Assembly (NCBI GenBank): GCA_003508835.1
Contig: PUFA01000166.1
Location: 1,288,001 to 1,352,000 of the forward strand
DNA length: 64,000 nt
Direction: 5' to 3'
Source of the DNA: Eonycteris spelaea
Lineage: Eukaryota > Chordata > Mammalia > Chiroptera > Pteropodidae
Shown: piece after piece, positions 47,215 to 57,927 of the stretch
How the letters are laid out: each line of letters starts with the position of its first letter
Numbering within the stretch: the first letter of the stretch is position 1
Position numbers and translations under genes: made by a program
The notes under the pieces: model-generated
The model's input: only the letters and a program-made list of their open reading frames with translations
Databases searched by the model: none
Told to the model about the DNA's origin: nothing

Positions 47215-47490
47215 AAACTCTTTTGCTTTCTTTAAGTTCCCAAACATTCAGAAAATATTTTCTGGGCTTGTATAGTGAGCTAGAATCTAATGGAATAGAA
47301 AACTCTGCCATGAGAACATGGCATGAATAAGCAGGATATGTACTGTATCGTGGAAGTGGGGAAGGGGGAGTACCTAATTCTTCCTGAGTGGATGTGCAAA
47401 GGGTCAGGGAGTGTTCAAGGTTACAGTAGAATTTGCCAGCAAGTAGTCCAGAGAGAGAGAACAACTTGGCCAGAAGACCACAAACCAAAC
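47215..47490 (-). mobile_element. Possible L2-like relic, antisense
   Basis: 'cccaaacattcagaaaatat', 'tgggcttgtatagtgagcta' and 'ctgagtggatgtgcaaaggg' loosely follow the antisense L2-type 3' region. Confidence 0.4.
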
Positions 47491-47699
47491 ATCACCAATT
47501 TATTTTTCTGGAGTGGACTTCTGTTATGGCTTCTATAGGATGGCTCCATTTGCATTCTGCATGCTGTCACAGGGAGAAATTTCTGACTGAAGTACCTAAC
47601 ATAACAATGTATAATTGCATTGATAAAACACAATATCTCTTTGGAAAAGGTTGGTTTATTATTATAAAATTAAGAAAAAAACTTATAAAGTTCATTAAA
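47491..47699. other. Unrecognised DNA
   Basis: Nothing firm recognised. Confidence 0.35.
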
Positions 47700-49990
47700 A
47701 GAATAACATAATCACCGATGATATTTTCATTCAGAGATAATCATTAACATTCTTTATTTTCTTTCTTCCATGAGTATTATTTTATCCAGTTTGGTTACAC
47801 TACACATACAATTTTTATACTTTTTCTTAGCACTTTTCAGTGTCTTTAAACTTCCTTTGAAAAAATCCTATTGAAAGCTGCATAATATTTCATAGTATTT
47901 TGTTAATTATATTGGTGAGAGCCGAGATCTGGTTTTCTGATGTTTTGCTATTTACGAATGTCATAGTGGCTAATCTGTGGGCATTAATCTTAGTATTTTT
48001 TTTTCTTTTAATATAAATTCCATTAATGCGAAATTTTCTGGGTTTAAAATTGTTATAACTTAAAGCTCCTTCTATCAATTCAATATAAAATTATTTTCTG
48101 GAAATGTTGAACCTGCTTATATTCCTAAGCTGTGTCTTTGGATCATTGTAGCCTCACCTGTTGAAAACATTCTCAATTAAAAATATTCTATTCCTTTTTT
48201 TCAGTAGATAAAAATGATGCTTTATTAAAAGTTTCACATTTGTTAATAATGCATTCGAATGTCTTTCAGACATTTTTTAACATTTTCCTTCATGACTTAT
48301 ATGTTTATATTTGTTATCCTTTTTCTATTAGGAGATGTAGGAGTAGATGGGTTGAAGTTATTATTTTCTTAATGATTATATGGGTTTTAGATATATTACT
48401 ACTTCATTTTACTTAATGTATATTTATATGTAATTTCTTGATTAATTTCCAAATAGGTTTATCTAAAATGTAGACATTTAATATTTTATGCTGTCAAATA
48501 TGTCAATATATTAAGATTTTGAGAGATTTCTTTTTAAGTTTAGAATATCCTTTTCTGCTTAAAGAACAGACAAATATTCAACTGCATTTTTTTCTGATTC
48601 TTTTATAAGCTTCAGTTTGCCATCTAACTTCTAAATTCCATCTGGAATTTATTTGAATAACATCGAATGGGAATTGAACAACTTATTTCCAAAATACCTA
48701 AAAAATGGCCCTAGTACTGTTTATTGGGTGGTACCTCTTCCCTTTCTCCTTGATTTGTGATTTTATGTTAATTTCCTATATGTACTAACTCCTATTTCCT
48801 GAAATTGCATTATATTAATTATATTTGATTATATATGAAGTGATAGCTTCAGAGATTTGTCCATCTATTTTTGTACCAGTGCACACTAATTAGCTTTAAA
48901 GTGTTTTAACATCTAGTGAGGCCATTACTTTTCTTCTTTTTTCTTAGCTCTTCCAGATGAACTTTGTAATTATTTTGTCAAAATATTTTGAAACGCAGTT
49001 GGGTGTTTGATTGGGAATATATTAAATCTTGAAATTAACTTGGAAAGAATTGCTCCTTAGAAGTTTGTCTTCTCATTCAAGAGCCTGGCTTTCTTACCTA
49101 TGCGAGCCTCTCTCATATTTCTCAGTAGTTTGCTAGATTTCCCACCCCCCCATAAAAGTATAACTCTGACTTTACCTAGTATTCCCTTTTAAAAAAAAAT
49201 CTAAATTAGTCATTGCTCAGATTCCTGTTCTATAATTTAGGGAAATTCAGCGTTTTGCACCTCATTGTTTGTATAGTCACCATTAGCTCTGACCTCATGC
49301 CTAAGCTGACCTAGTAAATTCAGTCTATTGATTATTAGACATGTTATTTTGACTGCATATTTTTGTACCCATTGACCTGGGTGTGGAATTCTGTCATTCC
49401 ATGATTTACACACACATATGCGTGCACTCACATTCAAATTCATATGCTCACTCATACATAATCTACTCTCAGAAGGCATTTATAGATTCAGTAACCTTGG
49501 CTAAAAGATTGAGGAACACAAAAATGAACCTTAAACACCCAGGTTGTTAAAACCCTTAGGCTATCCTGCCTTATCAGTCATTTTACATCCCCCAATGCCT
49601 CTTTATTTATTATGCAGAACAGTTCAGGTATCCTTTTTTGTTGCTTTTTCCTAAACTCCTGCCCCTATAGTTTCCCCTTCTCTCCAGTGACTCAACAAGA
49701 TAATTTTTCCAAATAACGACCGTTCTGTCCTTAATCCAGGGCTAGATATAAAAATAATATCACTAGCAATATAGATTTTCACATTATTTTTGTTGGGCTT
49801 ATTCTCATATATTTTTCTTTTTAGTTGCTATTAAGAATGGACTTTTTAAAAAAGTAATTATTGGTGGTATTTATGAAACCTTAAAAGTTATATATTTATT
49901 TTATATCTTGACCCTTTCTAAACACTCTTATCAGGTCTAAGAATGTATTTTCAAAAGCCTATAATATCAATTGTAATTAATGTACTCCTG
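47700..49990 (-). mobile_element. L1M relic(s), antisense
   Basis: 3' region ('gagataatcattaacattct', 'ctgcataatatttcatagta'), then ORF2 text ('taaattccatctggaattta', 'agctcttccagatgaacttt', 'aacttggaaagaattgctcc') to about 49080, a diverged middle, and 'gttgggcttattctcatata' near 49800. Probably one old element with gaps. Confidence 0.65.
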
Positions 49991-50044
49991 TTTTCCAATA
50001 GTTAGATACATTATTATTGTTTTATGCCATATTGCAAAATATGG

Positions 50045-50069
50045 AGTGTGTGTGTGTGTGTGTGTGTGT
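50045..50069. repeat. (TG)n microsatellite
   Basis: Twelve uninterrupted TG units. Confidence 0.95.
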
Positions 50070-51215
50070 TACCACCCTCTTCTTGTAACAGAGATTCTGT
50101 AGTATTTTATAGAGTAAGCAGCTCAGGAAAGAGTTGATATAAAAATTGTAGGGAGTGGCTATAAAGCTATATTCCCTGATTTTTTCCCCATATCTGAAGG
50201 TATCACTTAAAATATTTGTTTTTAAAGCTATTTCTCTGATGAAAAAAAATTACCAATGGTGGCTTCATAGTAACAGAAAAAGCTTTTTTTTTTCTTGCTT
50301 GTTTTAACAACTGTAAGCTGCCAATCAATCTTGCAAAGAAAGAACCTTAAGTGTTTGTCCTGTCTTGTTCAGAGCATTGTTTTGTCAGAGATGGCACCAT
50401 CTTTTCATTATACATTCCTGACATGAGATGTCCAACACATAACTATCAAGAGGTACCCTGACTTTGTCATAACCTCTATCCTTTACAATGGTTAAATTTG
50501 GAGGACAGTAATCATAAGTGCTAAATTGCATTTTCTCTTTTCTTTCTCTAGTCTAGCGTTAGTAGTTAAAATATAAAACTTTAAGCTATATTAAACAGTC
50601 CCATACTTGCAGTCATCAATTTGAATGAAATTTTCCACCGAGAACTAGAAAAACAAACAAAAAAATCTACTTAAAAAGTGAGTAAACTAAAAAGGCAGTA
50701 AATAATTCCTGGATGAAGATATGGAAAAAACCAAATTTATTTTAAGCTCTTTTTCCCTAGACATGTCTGCTCGTTCCTGAGAAGTCTGTTAATAGTCTGA
50801 GAAGGTGACCAGAGTTTTTGGAAGCCTTGACGGTTAGTGAGACAGATATTGTAGAGCATAGACTACCAAGTCATAAGGGCCTAGTGAATCCCTCTACTTT
50901 GGATTATATGTGGAAAGACTAAACTCTACAGGTAAGGGTGAACTAGGTGAATTAGAAATAAACAGACCTTTATATTGGGATTGTTGCACCAATTCCAATA
51001 ATCTCATGTATGGAACTGCCAGAAACAAATATAAATCCTCTTTGGAAAAGGAAAGCATTATTCTAGTCCTTTTTAAAAGTTATAATGTACAGCACATAAT
51101 CACACACAAAAATACCTAGAAACATGAGATGAGACAATCTACCAAAATCCAGCAGAAAAAAATAGATAACAGAAATATACCCATAGGAGCTCCAGATATT
51201 TGAGGTAATATACAG
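50070..51215. other. Unrecognised DNA
   Basis: Mostly unrecognised. The last 300 bases may be the diverged 5' part of the L1M that follows. Confidence 0.4.
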
Positions 51216-51349
51216 ACAGGTCTTAAAGTAAGCATGCTTACTATATTGAGATAAATCGAACAAGATTAAAAATATTGTCAAAGAACTGGAAAGTATAAAA
51301 AAGGAATGCAAATTTGGGGGGGAGGCGAGCCAAATAGAAATTCTAGGTT

Positions 51350-52010
51350 GAAAAATATAACAACTGGAGTTGAGAACTCGATGGATGGATTTAATAGTAG
51401 AGTGTATGTACCTGACAAAAATAATCAATAGAAAGGTAAGTTAGTATAAATATCTAGAATGAATTGCTGAGAAACAAAATGACAAAGCAAAAGAAAGGTA
51501 AAATATGGAGAATGCAACCAGGAAGTCTAACACTTATAAATAGAATCCCAAAAAGACAGGCGAGAGACTATAGGGCAAAAGAAACATTTTTAAAGATAAT
51601 GGCTTAGAATCTTCTAAAACTGATATACAGCATCAAGTCATGGATTCATGAAACCCTATTAAAATCAAAGGAAGAAAATTGAAATCCTTAGCCAACACAA
51701 CATGGGAATTTAGTAAATACGAAAAACAAAGATAAATACTTAATAACATTCAGAAAAAAATTGACCACTTTCTTCAAATGATGAACAATTAGAGAGCTGG
51801 CTTTTTCAACAGAAAAATGGAAACCAGATCTAAGGGAAACATATCTTATAAGTTATGAAAGAAAAGTACAGTCATTCAAGATATCTATATTCAGGAAAAT
51901 ATCCTTCAAGAATAAAGGTGAAAACATTTTAAGAAAAAGAAAAACTAAGAGAATTCATCAATCCCAGTCTCTCATAAAGGAAATAATAAAGGAATTCTTT
52001 AAGATTTTAG
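51350..52010 (+). pseudogene. Old L1 ORF1 relic
   Basis: Nucleotide order matches L1 ORF1 from the middle region ('gaactcgatggatgg') through the C-terminal RNA-binding part ('aaaatatccttcaagaataa', 'actaagagaattcatcaatc') to just past the usual stop. No frame stays open for more than a few tens of codons. The product would have been the L1 RNA-binding chaperone. Confidence 0.6.
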
Positions 52011-52950
52011 ATTTAAGAGGTGCAAGAAAGATTGAAGAGAACAAAAAGGGTGAGTATGAAGTAAATAAAAATATTTAACACAACAATAATAATTCCCTGT
52101 AAGTTAAAAATAAACAGAATTAAAATGCTCAAAACTGTAACATATAATGAGAGGGGTGGGGAAATTTCTCTAAGGTTCTTGCATTTTTCAGGAAGAGAAT
52201 GAAGTGTCATTTAACATTAAACATTGTGCTTGATTATGCTTTGATAGGTGGCATGTTTTAATATTTAGAGTAATCACCAAAATTAATAACATCCTATAAT
52301 TACTAAGAAAATACAGAAAAATTAAATAATTAAAATGGTTAATTAGATTAAATTATTAAAAATTAATAATTAAAATACTAGAAAACCTCATGTCAATAAG
52401 TTAGAAAAAAGAATATCAAATTAAACCCAAAGAAAGAAGAAAATATAATGATAATTCTAATAAAAATCACAGTAGATTTTAAAGTTGATATGAAAACCTG
52501 ATTCTAAAATTTATATGAAATTATTAAAAGGCAAAGAAAAAACCGTGGCATTCTTGCAGAATCAGGTGAGAGAATATTTTCAATAGATATCAAGACATAT
52601 GAAAAAGCTCCAGAAATTACAAGAATGTTATATTGACACAAAAGTTAGAAATGGGTCCAGTGAAGTGAGATGGTCCAAAATCATAACCATCTGTATATTA
52701 CCACCTGATTTATAACATTGCAGAAACAATGAAGAAAGGATAATCTTTTAAATAATTTCTGCTAAAATCAATCGGGTATCAACTGGATAAAGAAAAAAGT
52801 GAAAAAAAATGTTTAAGTGAAATTTTAACTCACATAGATGAAACTTAATTTCAGATGATTTGTAAATCTAAATCTAAAAGGCAAAAAATAATGCTTCTAA
52901 AATTAATACTGAATATTTTCATGACCTTCAGGTAGGGAAATATTTCTTAC

Positions 52951-52954
52951 ATAG
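52951..52954. repeat. 4-bp target-site duplication, left (ATAG)
   Basis: ATAG immediately precedes the LTR and recurs immediately after it at 53548-53551. Confidence 0.8.
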
Positions 52955-53156
52955 TGAGGCAGGAAAGATAGCACCAGGATACCCTACCCCTCTCTAGCAT
53001 ATGGCTCTGGAAATTTTTTCCTTCCTTTAGACCGCCCCCTGTTTAGCCCTGGCGAGGGGACATAAGCCAAAACTGGTCTGTGGCTTATGTCCCATTATGT
53101 GCATCATCTTTGGCTAAGACATTGCCTTTGGCTAATTATAATATAATTGTAGTCTC

Positions 53157-53164
53157 ATTTGCAT
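53157..53164 (+). promoter_or_regulatory. Octamer motif in LTR U3
   Basis: ATTTGCAT, the OCT-factor octamer, followed at once by the near-palindromic 'tgcaaat'. Confidence 0.5.
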
Positions 53165-53220
53165 TGCAAATACTGGGTTCCCATCAGGCACCTGATGCCC
53201 TGACAGTTACGGAAATACCA

Positions 53221-53227
53221 TATAAGG
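53221..53227 (+). promoter_or_regulatory. Candidate TATA box of the solo LTR
   Basis: TATAAGG, about 220 bp upstream of the GATAAA poly(A)-signal-like site. The spacing is long but acceptable for U3/R. Confidence 0.4.
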
Positions 53228-53442
53228 AAAAAAAGCAGGAAACTGAGTTCTCTCCCACTGAGGGGAGATGATGAGGTTATGTCAGTACCATGTTTCCCAG
53301 TTCTGCCTCCAAGGAGAACAAAGTTTGTAAACCAGACATCCTTTCACGACCCTCTGCCCTGACCTCTCCCTCTATTCCTCCTCTCCTTTCCCCCTCCCCT
53401 CTCTTTGTCAGCATTCCCCCCTTGAGTGTGTACTTTTGCTTT

Positions 53443-53448
53443 GATAAA
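53443..53448 (+). terminator. Poly(A)-signal-like GATAAA of the solo LTR
   Basis: 'tttgataaaccttgc' stands where gammaretroviral LTRs usually have AATAAA; one base has changed. Confidence 0.55.
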
Positions 53449-53589
53449 CCTTGCACTTTCCTGCTTTCTGTTTGCCTTGCCCTTCAATTCTATCTCACAG
53501 AATAAGACAAGAACCTGACCACTGGAGCTCTGAGCTCTCCAGTAACAATAGGATACAAAAGTTCTAACTGTAAAAGTTTTCTTTCTTTA

Positions 53590-55320
53590 ACATAACACTT
53601 ATTTTCAGATACATAAAAAAGTACAGAGACAGTATAGTAACCCTTCACATGTAGATGTTAGCTTCAACAATTATTAGCATATAACCAGTTTTGTTTCATC
53701 TATACCCAACTCCATTACCACCCACCCACGGGGTTCTTCCTAAGAAAATCTGACATATCATTTCATCCATAGGTATTTCAATAAGTATTTCTAAAAGATA
53801 AAGAATCTTTAAAATCAGAGACTTAGCACCATTATTACACCTAAAAATTACTGCAATTCCTTAATATACTCAAATATCCAAACTGTTCACATTTTCCTGT
53901 CTCAATTTTTTTTTTTTTCATAATCGATTAGTTAGAATTGGTTTCTAACATTTGTTGTTATACCTTTAAGTGTCTTTTACTTTATCCTTTCGTGGTGCAT
54001 TTTTCAACTCCTGAAAACCAAATGCTGGAGGATTTCCTTTTCATTAGGTGATCAGAGCACAAGTTAGCTAGTGGCATCCTCTTTGGGCTGCGAGACCATC
54101 TTTTATTAGTCTGGGAGGCAGGATGACTTTATAATTCACCAGGTCTGCATCTTAGGTGATTGTGGGGCCAGGGAGAGGAGCAACCAGGGGAGGGGCCCTG
54201 GTAGTTTGTCTGAATGTGGGAACTCTCCAGTTCTCCTGAGGGTTTTAATATGTAGATCTCCCTCCCCCTTTTCTTTGCAAATTATTTGTAAAATTAATTG
54301 TTTTTTTTTTTCTGTAAAGCTCCTCAAAGTTCTGAATTTTTTACCCCCATGGAGTAATTTAGCATGTTCCTTTACACCTGCACTTCCTATAAGTTAGCTT
54401 TGTAGAGACTGATCAGATTTAGTTTCAATATTTTGCAAAGCAAGTTGGTATATTTTTATTGCAACATAACAGGAATATAATATGTGCTTATCTTCCTTCT
54501 TTGTAATTTTTAACATTGATCAGTGAGTTTAGTTGTCATATTCATACATTCATTTTAAAATTCTCCGTTATCTTTTAACATAATGGATTTAGCAGACTGG
54601 ATTCATTTGATAATTTGCCTAGATTCACTATTTCATTAAAGTTTGCAAAATGGGGATTTTTAATTTCCCTTCTTTGTTAGCTTGAATTCTTCTGTAAAGA
54701 ACTTTCTTTTGTCAACTGCTTAATCTGAATACAGTTCATATAGAAAAGGCAGGACTAATTCTTGATTCTACCCTTTGGTTTACCAGTTTTTAGAATAAGA
54801 AGTTGGTTCTCTAACAATCTTCAATATTAGATAATGAGATTTATATTAAGTATTATTAACTCATGGATTTTCAACATCCTTGATGTATGTCCATATACTA
54901 CACTTATTACAATTTCGGTGTTCACATTGTCCATTTTTGGCCAGAGCGACACCTTCAAGAAGATGCCTGAGTCTTTGACATGTATCAGTAGTCTTTTAGG
55001 TAACTTGCTTTCTTCTGGTACTAGAGGTACTACTAGGTTCTTATTGTTCATTTCTTTCCCCATAAATACAATCAGCCATTTTTCCTATGCTAGATATGGT
55101 TACTTTGATCAATTTGGTGGTTGTTTTTATACCTTTTCAGTGGATAGAGCTATGATTTTTATTTAAAAAAAGAAACACATTAAAGTTCCAATTAATATTT
55201 AGGAGGGTAAGCCTCTACTTCTTGATTTTATATTTATATATATTTTTCTCTTATCTAAAAATTTTGGTTTCTAATAACATTGACATTATCATTGTTCTTA
55301 TTTTTTTTGCTTTATTCTGC
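53590..55320 (-). mobile_element. L1M 3'-UTR relic, antisense, long
   Basis: 'gctcatttcatc'-type blocks in order: 'cttcaacaattattagcata', 'gtttcatctatacccaactc', 'gacatatcatttcatccata', 'attacacctaaaaattactg', 'ggatttccttttcattaggt' and 'ccttttcagtggatagagct'. This is the long 3' UTR of old L1M elements. It lies head-to-tail against the sense L1M to its left. Confidence 0.7.
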
Positions 55321-56045
55321 TACTACTACCACTGCACCACACACACACATACACGTGTTTTAAGAAAAATTAATATTATTACTAATAATACTTATTAAAA
55401 TAGCTTAATATTCTTTGAAGTTCCTTTTGTCTTTAGGGTATATCCCCAGTAAGGGTATGTATTCAAATTACTGTGTTTTAAAGTCACATGAAATAATTTC
55501 TCTCTGTGTAGTTACACGGTAATTTGATTTAATTTTTTATAGTTTATTTAATTATGTTTTATGATTATCAAATATGGATCCAAAGATAAATACAACATAA
55601 GGTCTAGCTTTCTTCCCTGACCCCTTCACCTGGTTTTGTTCCTCTAAGTAATCAATTTTTATTATTTTGTAGTTTTCATGTCATTTGTTGAAAAATAAGT
55701 GTACAAACACACAGACACATATACATTTGTATACTCTTTCTCTTACAAAATATAGTATACTATATATGCACTTTCCTTTTTAAACTTAGCAATATAGTAG
55801 TATATAGAAAATTCTATAGTCCCTTTTTCATAGCCAAATAGTACCCCATTGGGTGGCTGCACCATAATTTCTTCAACAGTTCCTGTTGATGGGTATTTGT
55901 GTGTTTTCAGTCTTTCACTATTACAAATAGTGCTGTAGTATATAATCATGTGTGTAAACCTTTGCGTATTTTTGCAAATATAGTGGTTTTGTTGGGTAAA
56001 AGTGTAAATGCATATGCAATTTGCTAGATATTGCTAAATTAGCAA
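55321..56045 (-). mobile_element. L1M 3' region, antisense
   Basis: From about 55540: 'gtccctttttcatagccaaa', 'tagtaccccattgggtggct', 'attacaaatagtgctgtagt' and 'gctagatattgctaaatt' are antisense blocks from the L1M 3' UTR into the ORF2 C-terminus. The first 200 bases are unclear. Confidence 0.6.
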
Positions 56046-56049
56046 ATGA

Positions 56050-56690
56050 AATATTTTGATTAAATTAAAATCAAAAGCTCTAACAAAAGACACCAATAAG
56101 AGAATGAAGACAAATTTCAGAGCAAGAGAAATTATTTGTAACACATACACTGACAAAAGTCTTTTATCCAGAATATATGTGTGTATGTATATATAAATGT
56201 TGAAAATCTATAAGAAAAAGGCAACCTAATATAATAGAAAAAAATGAGTTAAATCTCATTAAAGTTATGAATACAAGTTTAAATAAAGACTTGTAATGCT
56301 AAAATGAAAAAGGCTGCTAAAAACCATGTGTTGGTGAGAATATTAAGCAATTAGAAAACTTGTGGGAGTGTGGATTGGTACAATCAGGGAAACAGTCTAA
56401 CATTATCTATTAAACTTAAAATATACATACTTGTGATTAAGCATTTCCTTTCCTAGATCTATGCACAACTAAAATGTGTGTACATGTTAGGAATGTTCAT
56501 AGTAGTATTGTAAAAACAACCACATGTAGCATGGTTAATAAGCTGTATATTCATACGATAGAATGTTATATGGTCATGAAATGAATAAACTGCATCTACC
56601 TGAAACAAATAAGAGCTTTTCAATGTTCAGTGAGATAAGTCTGAAACTGTGTGTCCACATTTTTAAGAAGAGGGAAGAAGCTATTCCTTG
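56050..56690 (+). mobile_element. L1 ORF2 C-terminus and 3' UTR relic, sense
   Basis: 'cttttatccagaatatatgt', 'gttggtgagaatattaagca', 'gggagtgtggattggtacaa', 'aagctgtatattcatacgat' and 'ttcagtgagataagtctgaa' are sense blocks of the ORF2 C-terminal region and early 3' UTR. It abuts an antisense L1 fragment of the same region, so the two face each other. Confidence 0.65.
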
Positions 56691-56779
56691 GGGATAATGG
56701 ATATTGTTGCTCTGGAGTCAGAGTACTGTTGTGACCGGAATAACCAGACTCAACCTGAGTGCTTTGATATTAGAGGCAG

Positions 56780-56785
56780 TTTAAT
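56780..56785 (-). terminator. ATTAAA poly(A) signal of the antisense LTR
   Basis: 'tttaat' on the plus strand, about 55 bases inside the LTR 3' end and downstream of its TATA box. Confidence 0.6.
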
Positions 56786-56831
56786 AGCCGGCGGCTGTCC
56801 TTCCAAAGGAGCAGCCATTTCAGGTCCACAG

Positions 56832-56838
56832 TTTTATA
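56832..56838 (-). promoter_or_regulatory. TATA box of the antisense LTR
   Basis: 'ttttata' on the plus strand reads TATAAAA in LTR sense, with its poly(A) signal about 50 bases downstream. Confidence 0.65.
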
Positions 56839-57716
56839 CCCCCAAATCCATTAATCACTATATCCGAATCACAATGGATCTATACATCATTTATTCATTA
56901 CCCGTCACCAAAAGGTGATCTGATATGATGCGTAAGCGGGGGCACAGAAGCAGAAAGCGGATCGTTAAAAGGTCAGATTCCCATACCATGTTTCCCATAA
57001 ATTCCTCCTACTCTTTCTTGTGGGAACAGAGTTAAACAATAGCCTACCAATGTAATCGCCAGGTATTCAATCAGGAAATGTGGCTGCTGTGGTGGTTGGC
57101 ATAGAGGCTTCTAGTCTTAACCCTTCTTTCATCTTTCTAGGGGCACATCATCACATTACCTTGATTTGTATCCTAACTGCTTTACGTTCTAACTCTGTGG
57201 TCATGAAAGACTGCTTACCTTATTCTGGCTCAGCTTCCTTATTTCTTCAATGGAGATGATAATAGTAACTGCCTCATACTGTTGTGAGGATCAAGTGACT
57301 TAATATATTATATATGCTTAGAACAGGGCTCAGCAGGTACAGTAGTCCCCCCTTATCTGTGGTTTCACTTTCCATGGTTTCAGCTATCCAAGTTTAACAG
57401 TAGTCTGAAAATATTAAGTGGAAAATTCCAGAAATGAACAATTCATAAGATTTAAATTGTGCGCCGCTCTGGGTAGTATGATGAAATCTCACGAGTCCTG
57501 CTTTGTCCCACCTAGGATGTGAATCATCCGTTTGTCCAGACACTCACCCCCTGCCTGTCAATCATTTAGTAGCCGTCTTGGTTATCAGATTGACTGCTAA
57601 GGTATCAAAGTGCTTGTGTTCAAGTAACTCTTATTTTGCTTACTAATGGGTGTCAAAGCACAAAAGTAGGAATGCGGACAATTCCGATATGTCAACAAGA
57701 AGACATAAAGTGCTTC

Positions 57717-57724
57717 CTTTAAGT
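57717..57724. repeat. 8-bp target-site duplication, left, of hAT
   Basis: CTTTAAGT here and CTTTACAT at 57928-57935: 6 of 8 bases agree, at the exact edges of the inserted element. Confidence 0.65.
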
Positions 57725-57927
57725 CAGGTGTCCTCAATCCCCAGGCTGGGACCAGTACCAGCTCTTGGCCTGTTAGGAACTGGGCCGCACAGCAGGAGGT
57801 GAGCGGCAGGTGAGCAATCGAAGCTTCATCTGTATTTGTAGCCACTCCTGAGTGCTAGCGTCACCACCTCAGCTCCACCTCAGACCATTAGGCATTAGAT
57901 TCTCATAGGAACAGATGGGGATTGCTG
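57725..57927. mobile_element. hAT-type nonautonomous DNA transposon
   Basis: 203 bp starting CAGGTGTCCTCAATCCCC and ending GGGGATTGCTG, so CAG...CTG ends as usual for hAT elements, with an 8-bp duplication. The body ('ggcctgttaggaactgggcc', 'gcacagcaggaggtgag', 'gcattagattctcatagg') is a mammal-wide hAT family. I am not certain of its name. It carries no transposase. Confidence 0.8.

Larger units (their letters stand above)
52955..53547 (+). mobile_element. Solo LTR of a gammaretrovirus-like (ERV1) provirus
   Basis: 593 bp with TG...CA ends (TGAGGCAGG ... CAGTAACA) and a perfect 4-bp flanking duplication, the size typical of ERV1 insertions. U3 has an octamer ATTTGCAT (53157-53164) and TATAAGG (53221-53227). 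GATAAA (53443-53448) followed by 'ccttgcactttcctgctttc' is the poly(A)-signal region, as in many gammaretroviral LTRs. No internal viral sequence flanks it, so the provirus collapsed by LTR-LTR recombination. The open frame at 53290-53505 is non-coding LTR sequence. Confidence 0.85.
51216..53590 (+). mobile_element. L1M relic, sense, split by a solo LTR
   Basis: ORF1 region ('gagaactcgatggatggatt', 'aaagataatggcttagaatc', 'atatccttcaagaataaagg', 'aaggaaataataaaggaatt') to about 52030, the ORF1-ORF2 spacer to about 52490, then a jump to the ORF2 C-terminal part ('catgaccttcaggtaggg' just before 52950). A solo LTR sits at 52955-53547, after which 'ggatacaaaagttctaac' resumes the L1. One of few plus-strand L1 copies here. 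Confidence 0.7.
56727..57155 (-). mobile_element. Solo LTR of an endogenous retrovirus, antisense
   Basis: 429 bp with TGTTGTGA...TCATCACA ends (TG...CA) inserted in a MIR. Read on the minus strand it has TATAAAA (56832-56838), then ATTAAA about 50 bases downstream (56780-56785), then a short R-U5 ending in TCACAACA. This compact layout is typical of LTRs. Flanking GTAC (left) and TTAC (right) suggest a 4-bp duplication with one change. A 6-bp alternative (GAGTAC/CATTAC) with the end at 57152 is also possible, so ERV class is unsettled. No internal viral sequence. Confidence 0.75.

Noticed and set aside
53290..53505. 71-codon open frame in the solo LTR
   Set aside because: It lies in the non-coding U3/R/U5 of an LTR and has no recognised protein features.
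55540..56690. Classic 5'-inverted (twin-primed) single L1 insertion
   Set aside because: The antisense and sense pieces cover overlapping parts of the L1, which twin priming does not normally produce.
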